Source: Pseudoclavibacter sp. AY1F1 (lineage in GTDB: Bacteria; Actinomycetota; Actinomycetes; Actinomycetales; Microbacteriaceae). Taken from it: a stretch of 64,000 nt of DNA. Location: contig NZ_PSTQ01000001.1 of assembly GCF_002931075.1 (NCBI RefSeq), positions 558,001 to 622,000 of the forward strand. The letters are read 5' to 3'. Every line of letters begins with the position of its first letter. The first letter of the stretch is position 1. Shown here in pieces: positions 30,981 to 40,774 of the stretch. The notes under the pieces were generated by a model that saw only the letters and a program-made list of their open reading frames with translations, ran no database searches and was not told the origin of the DNA. A program made the translations under genes and the position numbers.

Positions 30981-32816
30981 ATGCGATCCGCAGCGAAACA
31001 GTCAATCATGGTCCTGGCGCTTGGCCTTGCTCTCGTGGCGGCGCCCCTCACGCCGGCCGCCGCGAGTCCCGCGTCGCCTCCACCGACCTCGGACGCGCCG
31101 GTCGACGGTCAGCTCGTGGATGGTGGGGTCCAGACCCCGCAGCCGACGGCCACAACGCCGCCCACGAGTGACGTCACGCCAGCTCCGGTCGAGCCTTCGC
31201 CGCAGCCGCAACCCTCTCTGCCCCCGGTCGTCGATGCGCCGGTCGAGTCGTCCGCGCCGGGCGAGGGAGCGACGCCGACGCCGACGCCCGTCGTGACGGT
31301 TCCGCCGACTCCGCTGCCACCCGTGCCAAGCGCGATTCCCGAATCGCGTCCGTCCGGGGCGAGAACGGCCCAGTGCTACGGCTCGTCCTCCATCGACTAC
31401 CTCTGCGGTGGCGGTTACCTCGGCCGGCATCTTGCCGGGTGGAACGTGCTCAATCACGGGGTGGGGTCGATCGGCCCGGTTGCGATCGGCACGATCGCAG
31501 GCGTGTACCAGACGGCCCTTGCGCGCGCCGTCACGATCCCGAGTTCCGGTGCGGTCAACCTCGGTAACGTCACGGGCCTGCCGATCGACTCGCGAACTCT
31601 TGGTCGGATCATCTTCGACGTCGAGATCGCCGGAGTCGCGGGACAGATCACCCACTACCCAGACCTCGCGGACACCAGCCTGCACTGGAAGTTCACGCGT
31701 CACGGCTCGGGGAGCGCCGTCTACGCGGGAGTCGGAACTGCCATCAACTCGCTGGAGAAGCCGCAGCCGGGCTCAACAAGCGTGCTCTGGGTTGGGGCCA
31801 ACGGCATCGAGGACATGCAGCGCGTCAAGGACGTCATCTCGGGAATCGTCGAAGCCGGCAACCGTGTTGGTGCGACGTCCTACGTGATCCAGTTGCCCCC
31901 GCGCTGGGACTTCTCGAACCCGCTCAACCACAACCGTCACCAGGTCAACGACTGGATTCGGGCGACGTACGGCGAGCGGGCGATTCCGCTCGCCGACTAC
32001 CTCTCGAACGGAGCACTGGTCGATGCAGGGCGCGTACCGAGCGCCTCGGACCGAGAGACCATCGCGATGGGTCTCAACCCGAGGTCGTTCTGGATGGCAC
32101 CCGATGACACGACGCACATGAATGCCGTCGGCATGAACGTTGCCGGCAGGTATCTCGCGCGTTGGGTGAATGAGGGGTACACGTACTCGCAGGCGGTCCT
32201 GCGCTTCGACGTGAACTCGACGGCCGCGATCCGAGTCGAGGGGTCTCGGGTAACGGTTTCGGGGCACGCCTTCGATTTGTCGGACCTCTACGCGACCATT
32301 CCGGTGGGCATCACCGTCGACGGCGCCTGGAGCGCGCTCACGGCGAGCTCCCCTTCCCCGCAGCTCGGGAGCTACGGCGTGCCCGGACAGCATGGGTACA
32401 CGGCTGCATTTGACCTCCAACCAGGGAGCCATGAGGTCTGCACCGTCGGCATCGGCTTCGGTGCGGGGCAGCACAGCTACCCGCCCTGTCAGACCGTCGT
32501 GGTCGCCAAGCAGGCCGCGCCACTCGGCAGTATGGCGATCGCAGACGCTCCATCACGCACCAAGGCGATCTACGGCTGGACATACGGTCCGAGTGCTCCA
32601 GGTCGTTCGCTTCCCGTCGCGATCCTGGTCGACGGGTCCTGGCATCACCTCGTGGCCGCCGACAGGCCTTCGGGCTATCTCAGCGGAGTTCCCGGGCAGC
32701 ATGCCTTCTTCACGGCAGCGGCGTTCACTCCTGGCAATCACACGGTCTGCGCGGTTGCCATCGAGTCATCGACGAACATGGCGAACCTCGGCTGCCAGGT
32801 GTTCACGATCAAGTAG
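30981..32816 (+). CDS. Secreted SGNH hydrolase-like protein with C-terminal repeats
   Basis: A 611-residue exported protein: signal peptide (1-29, ending AAAS), a Pro/Thr-rich linker to about residue 130, a central domain, and a C-terminal region with two modules that each end in PGQHGYTAAFDLQPGSHEVC or PGQHAFFTAAAFTPGNHTVC. The central domain fits a divergent SGNH/GDSL fold: CYGSSSIDYLCGG at the start, WVGANG as block III and DDTTHMNAVG supplying the Asp/His pair. It may deacylate a surface glycan or lipid. The neighbouring M23 gene also points to the envelope. Confidence 0.65.
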   Translation: MRSAAKQSIMVLALGLALVAAPLTPAAASPASPPPTSDAPVDGQLVDGGVQTPQPTATTPPTSDVTPAPVEPSPQPQPSLPPVVDAPVESSAPGEGATPTPTPVVTVPPTPLPPVPSAIPESRPSGARTAQCYGSSSIDYLCGGGYLGRHLAGWNVLNHGVGSIGPVAIGTIAGVYQTALARAVTIPSSGAVNLGNVTGLPIDSRTLGRIIFDVEIAGVAGQITHYPDLADTSLHWKFTRHGSGSAVYAGVGTAINSLEKPQPGSTSVLWVGANGIEDMQRVKDVISGIVEAGNRVGATSYVIQLPPRWDFSNPLNHNRHQVNDWIRATYGERAIPLADYLSNGALVDAGRVPSASDRETIAMGLNPRSFWMAPDDTTHMNAVGMNVAGRYLARWVNEGYTYSQAVLRFDVNSTAAIRVEGSRVTVSGHAFDLSDLYATIPVGITVDGAWSALTASSPSPQLGSYGVPGQHGYTAAFDLQPGSHEVCTVGIGFGAGQHSYPPCQTVVVAKQAAPLGSMAIADAPSRTKAIYGWTYGPSAPGRSLPVAILVDGSWHHLVAADRPSGYLSGVPGQHAFFTAAAFTPGNHTVCAVAIESSTNMANLGCQVFTIK

Positions 32817-32927
32817 GTGGCGGGGAGCGGTTCTCCGGGGATTCTCGGTGCCAGGCCTCTAGTGTTGCTGGGGGACCCGCGTGGGCTGGCCCGGGAGTGA
32901 GTCGAGAGAAACAGGGATGGGCCAACT

Positions 32928-34133
32928 TTGATCCGCACGTACAGTGCTCCGCGGGCCGACTGGCGCGCGAGGTTCGATTCCATTGGCTTCACCTTCTATG
33001 ACATGGAGTCAGAGGGCGGTCGTCCGTATTGGCAGGAGGAAGCCGCCTACGGCTTCTCGGGCGGCGAGGTTGACGACTTCGAGCGGGCCACGGCAGAGCT
33101 CTTCCGTTTGTCGATGGAGGCCTGCGAGCGAGTCGTGCGAGACCGACGCTTCGCGGAGTTCGGCATCCCCGTCGAGCTCTGGGACCTCGTCGAGAAGTCC
33201 TGGGATGAAGATGACCCGACGGTCTACGGACGGTTCGACCTCGCCTACGACGGGGCCGGCACCATCAAACTGCTCGAGTTCAACGCGGACACCCCCACGT
33301 CGCTCGTGGAGTCGGCGGCCGCGCAGTGGCAGTGGCTCGTGGAGACCCGCGGCGCGACCGCCGACCAGTTCAACCTCCTGCACGAGCTGCTCGTGGAGCA
33401 GTGGGTGCACATTCGCGTGCAGCGTTGGTTCCTGCCGCAGGGAGCGCGGCTTCACCTGGCTTCCCTGCACGACGACGGCGACGGGCAGCTCATCGTCGAG
33501 GACGCGGACACGGTGAGCTACATGGCTGAGACGGCGCGCCTCGCCGGCTTCGAGGTGAAGCAGATCTACATGGAGGACGTGCAGTTCGACGAGGCGTCGC
33601 ACGGCTTCGTCGATGGTGACGGTGAGCGCATCGATCGGATCTTCAAGCTCTACCCCTGGGAGTGGATGGTGCGCGAGGACTTCGCGCAGTACTTCCCGAC
33701 GACGCGTGCGACGACTGCCTGGGTCGAACCGATCTGGAAGATGCTGCTCTCGAACAAGCAGCTCCTCGTTGTGCTCTGGGAGCTCTTTCCGGAGCATCCG
33801 CTGCTCCTCGCCGCGTACGCGACTCCAGAGCGGCTCCGCGGCAAGGCCTATGTCGAGAAGCCGAAGCTCGGGCGCGAGGGGGCTAACGTCACGATCTACG
33901 ACATGGTCGGACGCAAGACCGCCGAGAACGGCGGCGATTACGGCGCGGAGGGCTTCGTCTACCAGGAACGAGCCCGGCTGGCGAACATCGATGGCAAGAC
34001 GGTCATCGTGGGCTCCTGGGTTGTGGGCGAGACGCCCGCGGGAATCGACGTGCGCGAGACGAGCGGGCCGATTACGGGCGACCTTGCCGAGTTCGTGCCG
34101 CACTACATCACCGACCACGAGGAGCGGCCATGA
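32928..34133 (+). CDS. Glutathionylspermidine synthase-like ATP-grasp protein (YgiC/YjfC type)
   Basis: A 401-residue protein of the glutathionylspermidine synthase-like preATP-grasp family. Features are GRFDLAYDG then KLLEFNADTPTSLVE, the ATP-site part RIDRIFKLYPWEWM, and the C-terminal EKPKLGREGANV with VYQERARL. In Escherichia coli the homologues YgiC and YjfC lack a known substrate, and the amidase half of true Gsp synthetase is missing here too. It starts with TTG. It overlaps the next gene by four bases (ATGA), so the pair is translated together. An amide-ligase role on a peptide or polyamine is inferred. Confidence 0.88.
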   Translation: MIRTYSAPRADWRARFDSIGFTFYDMESEGGRPYWQEEAAYGFSGGEVDDFERATAELFRLSMEACERVVRDRRFAEFGIPVELWDLVEKSWDEDDPTVYGRFDLAYDGAGTIKLLEFNADTPTSLVESAAAQWQWLVETRGATADQFNLLHELLVEQWVHIRVQRWFLPQGARLHLASLHDDGDGQLIVEDADTVSYMAETARLAGFEVKQIYMEDVQFDEASHGFVDGDGERIDRIFKLYPWEWMVREDFAQYFPTTRATTAWVEPIWKMLLSNKQLLVVLWELFPEHPLLLAAYATPERLRGKAYVEKPKLGREGANVTIYDMVGRKTAENGGDYGAEGFVYQERARLANIDGKTVIVGSWVVGETPAGIDVRETSGPITGDLAEFVPHYITDHEERP

Positions 34134-34735
34134 CCTACGAACCCAAGCTTCGCCGCAGCAGCGGAGTGAGCCTTTCCGGGATCACCCGACCTTCCGCGCC
34201 CAAGACCGTGGGCGCGATGGGCATTGCCGCCGCCATGATGTTCCTGGCCGGATGCAGCACGGTTCCTGAAGAGGGGATCGTCGTCGAGGGTGCAGACGGG
34301 GAGAATTACGTGGTCCCCGAGGGCGCCGAGCGACCGACCTACACGTCGAAGGAGGACTGCCTCGCGGATGTGAACGAGCAGATCCAGCTCCTGGTGCAGC
34401 AGGGCGAACAGGTTGAGGGTGATGCCGAGTCGCTGTGCGAGTCGTCGAGCAGCTACGGGACGCACTACAGCTCCGCCCTCTGGCTTGGCCCCATGCTGTT
34501 CGCCTCCTCGCGGTGGAACAGCACGAGGGTCAGTTCCTGGGCGCCCGTCACCTCAGGTGGTTTCGCTGCCCCGGGCTCGGCCGCCCACTCTGACGTGGCC
34601 CAGAAGGCACCAGCGGGCGCAACGGTCGGTTCGCGCGCGCCGCTGAAGAACGGCTTCGGGTCGACCGGAAAGTCGGGCTTCGGCTCGACGGTCAAGGGCA
34701 AAAGTGGCGGTGGCGGCAGCTCGACCGGTGGTTGA
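34130..34735 (+). CDS. YgiB-like (DUF1190) lipoprotein
   Basis: A 201-residue lipoprotein: basic N-terminus, one hydrophobic segment (GAMGIAAAMMFLAGC) with lipobox Cys 42, then YTSKEDCLADVNEQ, WLGPMLFAS and a Gly/Ser-rich tail with a GFGSTGKSGFGSTVKGKSG repeat. These features match the DUF1190/UPF0441 YgiB family. The pair with the YgiC-like gene is conserved, although here the order is ygiC then ygiB, the reverse of E. coli. A membrane-bound partner or substrate of the ATP-grasp enzyme is the likely role. Confidence 0.8.
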   Translation: MTYEPKLRRSSGVSLSGITRPSAPKTVGAMGIAAAMMFLAGCSTVPEEGIVVEGADGENYVVPEGAERPTYTSKEDCLADVNEQIQLLVQQGEQVEGDAESLCESSSSYGTHYSSALWLGPMLFASSRWNSTRVSSWAPVTSGGFAAPGSAAHSDVAQKAPAGATVGSRAPLKNGFGSTGKSGFGSTVKGKSGGGGSSTGG

Positions 34736-34774
34736 CATGCCTGCCCAGGGTTTCTTGGGCGGGAGAATGAGTGC

Positions 34775-35302
34775 ATGAAGCCAGCGACTGTGATCCGCCG
34801 CGACGATCTCGAGCCCAATCCCTGGCGGAATGGCTTGGGGGTGACGCGCACCATCCAGTCCATGGCGGATGGAGGCGGCTGGTCGCTGAGCATCGCCACG
34901 ATCGAGCGTTCGGCTGTATTCTCCATCATCCCTGGAGTTCAGCGAGTGCAGCTGGCGATCGATGCAGTGCGCCTTGTCATCGATGGCACCGAGTCTCGTC
35001 TCGACCGTGGAGAGCAGGTGCGGTTCACGGGCGAGCAGAGCGTGAGCGGCGCATCCGCTGGAGAGACCTCACGGGTCCTCAACCTGATGTACGCGGAAGG
35101 GACTCCAAACCTCGGGCTGAGCATCATCCGCAGCGCGCACGGGTTACCGGACACAGCATTGGCAGCCGTCGTCCTCGCTGGAGTGCTCGAGGTTTCGGGG
35201 TCGAAGCTCGGCTTCCTCGACTCGGTGATACTCGCGCCTGGCGGATATGCCGAGAACTTCAGTGGCACTGGCCAGATCGCCGTCGTCCACGTCGTGAGTT
35301 GA
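34775..35302 (+). CDS. hutD: HutD family protein
   Basis: A 175-residue cupin-like protein. The signature PWRNGLGVTRTIQ followed by WSLSIATIERSAVFSIIPGV is that of HutD, a protein often found in histidine utilisation operons and thought to limit or tune the pathway. It lies 150 bases upstream of the IclR-type regulator and on the same strand as hutU, hutF and hutI. It has no enzyme activity that is firmly established. Confidence 0.88.
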   Translation: MKPATVIRRDDLEPNPWRNGLGVTRTIQSMADGGGWSLSIATIERSAVFSIIPGVQRVQLAIDAVRLVIDGTESRLDRGEQVRFTGEQSVSGASAGETSRVLNLMYAEGTPNLGLSIIRSAHGLPDTALAAVVLAGVLEVSGSKLGFLDSVILAPGGYAENFSGTGQIAVVHVVS

Positions 35303-35452
35303 TGAAGCGCTCCCCAGTTCACGGAGCTTTGGGCTGCCACCTGGTGGTCAGGTCTTGCCATTGAATGACATATGGGCTGTACTAGGCGGAGACAGTCCCG
35401 GCCGTCACTTCATCCGTTCCCGCCGGATCTTGTCTGCACAGAAGGAGACAAG

Positions 35453-36131
35453 ATGGCCGAACCGTCGACGCGAACCGTTGAACGAGCACTGTCGTTACTC
35501 GCGTTGGTCTGCGAACGCGGCAGCCTGAGCCTCGCCGAAAGCGCTCGGCTCGCCGAACTCTCGCCGAGCACGTCTCTGAGGCTTCTGCGCACCCTCGAGT
35601 CGGCCGGATTCGTGCGGCGCGACGAGATCGGCGAATTCCACGCGGGAAGCCGCATCGTGCAGCTGGGTGCGCAAGCGCTGTCGAACGATAACCTCGTGCG
35701 GCTGTGTGCGCCGGTTATGCGTGACGTCGCAGAAGCGACGGGGGAGTCGGTGTACCTGAGCGTCGAGGGCCACGGTGACCAGGCTCTGTATATCGCCATC
35801 CACGAGGGCGGCCACTCCGTCCGCCACACGAACTGGGTCGGCCGGACCATCCCGCTCGAGGGGACGGCCTCCGGTCAGGTGCTGCGCGGGGGCACCCCGC
35901 CAGGTGGCTATGCAGTGGTCGAACGTGGCATCGAGAAGGACGTCACCGCCATCGCCGCTCCGATAGCCCTCCGGCAGCGCGTCATCGGCTCGCTCAGCGT
36001 GCTTGTGCCGAGCTATCGCATCACGAAGACGGAGATCGGGCGCTATGGCCGATTGCTTGTCGCAGCCGCAGCCAGCGTCGAGAGCAGTCTCGGCGCGGAG
36101 TCGACCCCGGCACCCCCCCGTCGGGGTATGA
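35453..36131 (+). CDS. IclR family regulator of the hut operon, frame open into hutU
   Basis: An IclR-type regulator of about 226 residues: N-terminal winged helix ([20 protein letters not shown], then [20 protein letters not shown] and [14 protein letters not shown]) and an effector domain with [19 protein letters not shown] and [18 protein letters not shown] lies five bases before ATG. In the sequence as given the frame does not stop but runs on into hutU, forming one 824-codon ORF when counted from 35372. A C7 tract at 36113-36119 decides this: with six C bases the frame ends at TGA 36129-36131. Its place suggests that it is the hut repressor or activator responding to urocanate. Confidence 0.85.
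36113..36119 (+). repeat. C7 homopolymer joining IclR and hutU frames
   Basis: Seven C bases. As given the codons are CCC CCC CGT CGG GGT ATG; with six they become CCC CCC GTC GGG GTA TGA, a stop codon ten bases after the tract. Confidence 0.9.
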
Positions 36132-36181
36132 GCAGACATTCTCTGAAATCCCCTCATCGAGACGCACCAAGGAAGTTGCAG

Positions 36182-37846
36182 ATGAACACGCACAAGAACA
36201 TCAGGGCAGCACGCGGGACGAAGCTGACCGCGAAGAGCTGGCAGACCGAGGCTCCGCTTCGCATGCTCATGAACAATCTCGACCCAGAGGTGGCCGAGCA
36301 TCCGGAGAGCCTGGTCGTTTACGGCGGCACGGGTAAGGCCGCCCGAAACTGGGAGGCGTACGACGCGATCGTCCGCACCCTGACGACCCTCGAGGATGAC
36401 GAGACCCTGCTTGTCCAGTCAGGCAAGCCTGTCGGTGTCTTCCGCACACACGAGTGGGCTCCCCGCGTGCTGATCGCGAACTCGAACCTCGTCGGGGACT
36501 GGGCGAACTGGCCGGAGTTCCGGCGCCTCGAGGCTGCCGGGCTCACGATGTACGGCCAGATGACTGCAGGCTCGTGGATCTATATCGGCACTCAGGGAAT
36601 CCTCCAGGGCACCTATGAGACGTTCGCTGCGGCAGCCGAGAAGCGTTTCGGTGGCACGCTCGCGGGCACACTCACGCTCACTGGCGGCGCTGGAGGCATG
36701 GGCGGAGCCCAGCCGCTCGCCGTCACCATGAACGAGGGCGTCGTCCTGATCGTCGACGTCGACGCGAGCCGCCTCGACCGCCGGGTGAAGCACGGCTACC
36801 TCGACGAGATGACGCACGATCTCGACGTCGCGATCGCGCGCGTGCTCGCGGCGAAGGCTGCCCGCGAACCGCGATCGGTGGGGGTTGTCGGCAACGCGGC
36901 GACGATCTTCCCGCTGCTCCTCGAGCGCAGAGTCGCCATCGACATGGTCACTGACCAGACAAGCGCGCACGACCCGCTCGCCTACCTGCCAGAGGGCGTG
37001 AGCGTCGAGGACTGGGAGGCGGAGGCCGAGCGAGACCCGGAGGGCTTCACGGAGCGTGCTCGCGCATCCATGGCAAAGCAGGTCAAGGCGATGGTCGAGT
37101 TCCAGGATGCTGGTGCCGAGGTCTTCGACTACGGCAACTCGATTCGCGCCGAGGCCAAGCTTGGTGGCTACGAGCGGTCGTTCGACTTCCCCGGGTTCGT
37201 GCCGGCGCATATCCGCCCCCAGTTCGAGGAGGGGCGCGGCCCGTTCCGCTGGGCGGCGCTCTCGGGTGACCCCGCTGACATCGCCGCGACTGACCGCGCG
37301 ATCCTCGAGCTGTTCCCCGACGACGAACGACTGCACCGCTGGGTCAAGGCCGCTGGCGAGAAAGTGCACTTCGAGGGCCTGCCAGCCCGTATCTGCTGGC
37401 TCGGCTACAAGGAGCGCCACCTCGCGGGCCTCAAGTTCAACGAGATGGTCGCTACCGGCGAGCTCTCCGCGCCGATCGTGATCGGGCGAGACCACCTTGA
37501 CTCCGGCTCCGTGGCCTCGCCGTACCGAGAGACCGAATCGATGAAGGACGGATCTGATGCGATTGCCGACTGGCCGCTCCTGAACGCGCTGCTCAACACC
37601 GCATCCGGAGCGACCTGGGTGTCGCTGCACCACGGCGGAGGCGTCGGAATCGGCAGGTCGATCCATTCGGGCCAGGTCATCGTGGCCGATGGGACAGACC
37701 TCGCGGCGCAGAAGATCGAGCGTGTGCTCACCAACGATCCCGGAACGGGGGTCATGCGTCACGTGGACGCCGGCTACGAGCACGCCGCCGACATCGCAAG
37801 GGAGCGCGGGCTGCGCGTCCCGATGTGGGAGGGAGTGACCGAGTGA
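36182..37846 (+). CDS. hutU: Urocanate hydratase (urocanase)
   Basis: A 554-residue NAD-dependent urocanase, second step of histidine degradation (urocanate to imidazolone propionate). Strong motifs are [57 protein letters not shown] and [21 protein letters not shown] lies six bases before ATG 36182, so hutU can be translated on its own even though the upstream IclR frame is open into it. The length is normal for the family. It begins the catabolic part of the hut cluster. Confidence 0.96.
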   Translation: MNTHKNIRAARGTKLTAKSWQTEAPLRMLMNNLDPEVAEHPESLVVYGGTGKAARNWEAYDAIVRTLTTLEDDETLLVQSGKPVGVFRTHEWAPRVLIANSNLVGDWANWPEFRRLEAAGLTMYGQMTAGSWIYIGTQGILQGTYETFAAAAEKRFGGTLAGTLTLTGGAGGMGGAQPLAVTMNEGVVLIVDVDASRLDRRVKHGYLDEMTHDLDVAIARVLAAKAAREPRSVGVVGNAATIFPLLLERRVAIDMVTDQTSAHDPLAYLPEGVSVEDWEAEAERDPEGFTERARASMAKQVKAMVEFQDAGAEVFDYGNSIRAEAKLGGYERSFDFPGFVPAHIRPQFEEGRGPFRWAALSGDPADIAATDRAILELFPDDERLHRWVKAAGEKVHFEGLPARICWLGYKERHLAGLKFNEMVATGELSAPIVIGRDHLDSGSVASPYRETESMKDGSDAIADWPLLNALLNTASGATWVSLHHGGGVGIGRSIHSGQVIVADGTDLAAQKIERVLTNDPGTGVMRHVDAGYEHAADIARERGLRVPMWEGVTE

Positions 37847-37925
37847 CCGAGCGGCCGAACGCCGCGGCCGAGACAGGTAGCGAGCCGTCGATCACCGCCA
37901 GGTCCTCCAGAGCGGCGGTGCTGCG

Positions 37926-39269
37926 GTGAGCGCCGAATGGATCTGGATCGACACGCTCGTGCGTGGTGGACACACGCTTCGGTCCGTTCGGCTCCGGAAC
38001 GAGACAGGCATGGTCGCCGAGGAGCAGTTGGGCGTACCCGCTTGCGAGGGCGATCTCGTGCTCGGCACTGTCTTCCCGGCCTTCGGCAACGCCCACTCGC
38101 ACGTCTTCCACAGGTTGCTGCGCGGGCGCACGCACGCGGACGGTGGCACCTTCTGGTCGTGGCGAGAGAAAATGTACGCCTTGGCCGGCAGCCTCACGCC
38201 TCCCGCTTTCGAGAGCATCGCCGCAGCCAGCTTCACCGAGATGGTGGCAAGCGGATGGGGCGCCGTCGGCGAGTTCCACTATGTCCACCACCGCGTCGAT
38301 GGCGCGCCCTACCCCGACCACGACATGGAGCTCGCGCTCGCACGCGCTGCGGCGACTGCGGGCATCCGCCTCACGTTGCTCGACACCTGCTACCTCACCG
38401 GTTCGATCGGCAAGGGACTCGCGCCGGAGCAGCTGAGGTTCGGCGACGGGGGTGCCGCCCGCTGGCTCGAGCGGTGGTTCAGGCTGCGCGAACGCTTCGC
38501 TGACGAGTACCCGGAGCTTGTGCTCGGCGCCGCCATCCACTCGGTGCGAGCGGTGCCAGCGACGGCTATCGCAGAGATCGCTCGCGCCCTGCCCGCCGAA
38601 GTGCCACTGCACATCCACCTGTCAGAGCAGGTCGCGGAGAACGAGCAGAGCTTGGCCGCCTACGGGCGGACCCCGACCGCGGTGCTCGCCGAGGCTGGTG
38701 CCCTCTCTGGTCGCCTGAGCGTCGTGCATGCGACGCACTTGAGCGACGGGGACATCGTGTTGCTCGGCGAAGCAGGCGTGCACGCGGTCTTCTGCCCGAC
38801 CACCGAAGCTGATCTCGGCGACGGCCTCGGCCCGGCCTCAGAACTCTTTGCAGCCGGTGCGCGGCTGGCAGTTGGCTCCGATCAGAACGCCGTTCTCGAC
38901 CCGTTGCTCGAGCTGCGTGGCCTCGAAGCGGGGGAGCGGTTGCGCTCGCAGACACGAGGCAGGTTCTCACCCGAACAGCTACTGGACATCGGCACACGGG
39001 TCGGATATTCCTCGCTCGGGCTGCAAGCGCCTGGTCTGATTGGCGGCCTCTGCGACCTCGTCGAAGTCGATGCGGCATCCGTGCGCACTGCAGGGTCGCT
39101 GCCAGAGCAGCTTCTGCTGACTGGAACCGCAAGCGATGTGATCCGTACGATCGTCGCCGGACGGGTTGTCTATGAACGAAGCAGGGACTCGGCGCGGCTC
39201 AGCAAGGCCGCGGTCGACCTTGCCCGCTTCGCCGCCGATCCAGCAGCCATGGCAGAGGAGAACTCATGA
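37926..39269 (+). CDS. hutF: Formimidoylglutamate deiminase
   Basis: A 447-residue amidohydrolase. Metal ligands are visible as GNAHSHVFHRLLRG (His 57 and His 59), HIHLSEQ, and GSDQNA near the C-terminus. The overall sequence matches HutF, which converts N-formimino-L-glutamate to N-formyl-L-glutamate and ammonia. This implies the five-step route that needs a deformylase (HutG), which is not in the window. The start is GTG, 79 bases after hutU. Its stop overlaps the hutI start by four bases (ATGA). Confidence 0.92.
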   Translation: MSAEWIWIDTLVRGGHTLRSVRLRNETGMVAEEQLGVPACEGDLVLGTVFPAFGNAHSHVFHRLLRGRTHADGGTFWSWREKMYALAGSLTPPAFESIAAASFTEMVASGWGAVGEFHYVHHRVDGAPYPDHDMELALARAAATAGIRLTLLDTCYLTGSIGKGLAPEQLRFGDGGAARWLERWFRLRERFADEYPELVLGAAIHSVRAVPATAIAEIARALPAEVPLHIHLSEQVAENEQSLAAYGRTPTAVLAEAGALSGRLSVVHATHLSDGDIVLLGEAGVHAVFCPTTEADLGDGLGPASELFAAGARLAVGSDQNAVLDPLLELRGLEAGERLRSQTRGRFSPEQLLDIGTRVGYSSLGLQAPGLIGGLCDLVEVDAASVRTAGSLPEQLLLTGTASDVIRTIVAGRVVYERSRDSARLSKAAVDLARFAADPAAMAEENS

Positions 39270-40423
39270 GCTCGACTGTCTTCACGAACATCGGGGAGCT
39301 CACGACAAACGGTGACGAAGGTGTGCTGCGTGATGCCGCCCTCGTCATCGTTGGGGACCGGGTCGATTGGGTCGGACCGAGCTCCCGGGCACCCGCGGCC
39401 GACAACAGCGTCGACGTCGACGGCCGCGCCGTGCTGCCTGGGTGGGTCGACTCGCACACCCACCTCGCATTCGCCGGAGACAGGTCCGCCGAGTTCGCTG
39501 CGCGCATGGCGGGAGAGGCGTACGCGGCCGGCGGCATCAAGGTGTCGGTGGAGCGCACCCGTGCGGCGAGCAGCGAGGAACTGCGACGGCTCATGGCCGG
39601 GCGTGTCCGCGAAGCGAACCTCGGGGGTACGACGTGGCTGGAGACGAAGACCGGATACGGGCTCGATGTCGAGACCGAAGAGCGATCGGCCCGCCTCGCG
39701 GCTGAGGTATCGCAGGACGTGACGTACCTCGGCGCCCATGTCGTGCCAGACGGCTGGGACGCCGATGACTACGTGGGGCTCGTCACGGGCAAGATGCTCG
39801 ACGCCGTGCGCCCCCACGTGAACTGGATCGATGTGTTCTGTGAGCGGGGAGCATTCGATGAGGACCAGTCGCGAGCAGTACTGCAGGCCGGCCTCGAAGC
39901 GGGCCTTGGTCTGCGCGTGCACGGCAACCAGCTCGGCCCCGGTCCAGGGGTGAGGCTCGCCGTGGAGCTCGGCGCGGCCAGCGTCGACCACTGCAACTTC
40001 CTCGACACCGAAGACATCGATCGCCTCGGCGCGTCGACGACCGTTGCGACATTGCTGCCCGCCTGCGACCTGTCAACGCGGCAGCCGTTCCCGCCCGCGA
40101 GAGACCTGATCGATGCCGGTGCGACTATCGCTCTGGCCAGCAACTGCAACCCTGGCACGTCCTACACGACGTCGATGGCGTTCTGCGTGGCGACGGCCGT
40201 GCTGCAGATGCACATGACGGTGGAGGAGGCGGTCTGGTCGGCGACGATGGGCGGCGCTAGCGCCCTCCGCAGACACGAAGGAGATCTCCGGATCGGCGGC
40301 CTTGATGCGGGCTCCCGTGCGGACCTGCAGGTGCTCGACGCTCCATCGGTCACCCACCTGGCCTACAGGCCTGGCATGCAGCTCACGCACGCCGTCTGGC
40401 AGGCAGGCAACCGAATCGTGTGA
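39266..40423 (+). CDS. hutI: Imidazolonepropionase
   Basis: A 385-residue amidohydrolase that opens the imidazolone ring to give N-formimino-L-glutamate. Evidence is WVDSHTHLAFAGDRSAEF (metal His 64 and His 66), GAHVVPDGW, DVFCERGAF, RVHGNQLGPGPGVRLA, and the SNCNPGT motif. It is translationally coupled to hutF. The order hutU-hutF-hutI gives the second, fourth and third steps of the pathway; histidase (hutH) must be elsewhere. Confidence 0.95.
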   Translation: MSSTVFTNIGELTTNGDEGVLRDAALVIVGDRVDWVGPSSRAPAADNSVDVDGRAVLPGWVDSHTHLAFAGDRSAEFAARMAGEAYAAGGIKVSVERTRAASSEELRRLMAGRVREANLGGTTWLETKTGYGLDVETEERSARLAAEVSQDVTYLGAHVVPDGWDADDYVGLVTGKMLDAVRPHVNWIDVFCERGAFDEDQSRAVLQAGLEAGLGLRVHGNQLGPGPGVRLAVELGAASVDHCNFLDTEDIDRLGASTTVATLLPACDLSTRQPFPPARDLIDAGATIALASNCNPGTSYTTSMAFCVATAVLQMHMTVEEAVWSATMGGASALRRHEGDLRIGGLDAGSRADLQVLDAPSVTHLAYRPGMQLTHAVWQAGNRIV

Positions 40424-40454
40424 AGATGGCGAACCAGACTGGGCCCCGAGGCGG

Positions 40455-40733
40455 TCACTCCCACCGGAGCACCAGCCGCCAGCCGTCCGGATCTCGCCGG
40501 AGGTCGTAGAGGCACGGCTCACCCTCATGCCCGTCTCGACTCGCGCTGACTCGCCAGAATTCGGTGTCGAGTCGAGACGGGTCGCCTTCGCCAGCCCACC
40601 AGCGCTGCTGAACCCTGCGGTAGAACGCCTGTGGCAAGCCGTGCACAACGTAGGCGAAGCGCTCCCACCAGAACACGGAGGGAAGCTCATCGATGAGTTC
40701 GACCTCGATGGGGTCGTCAAGCGCTGTGGTCAT
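40455..40733 (-). CDS. Small conserved hypothetical protein (DUF6504-like)
   Basis: A 92-residue protein: an acidic N-terminus (DPIEVELIDELPSVFWWERF), then a beta-rich part with WWAGEGDPSRLDTEFWRVSA and a C-terminal strand ending DGWRLVLRWE. The aromatic pattern resembles DUF6504, but I am not certain. GAGGG lies seven bases before ATG 40733. It follows def by 41 bases on the same strand and is probably co-transcribed with it. Confidence 0.6.
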   Translation of the reverse strand: MTTALDDPIEVELIDELPSVFWWERFAYVVHGLPQAFYRRVQQRWWAGEGDPSRLDTEFWRVSASRDGHEGEPCLYDLRRDPDGWRLVLRWE

Positions 40734-40774
40734 GTCGGAACCCTCGCAGTGGCCACCGACATTGACCGCCCGCG

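Noticed and set aside
36113-37846. A genuine IclR-urocanase fusion as the only product
   Set aside because: hutU has its own ribosome site and start codon, and one base less in the C7 tract restores a normal IclR stop. I report the fusion only as a possibility.
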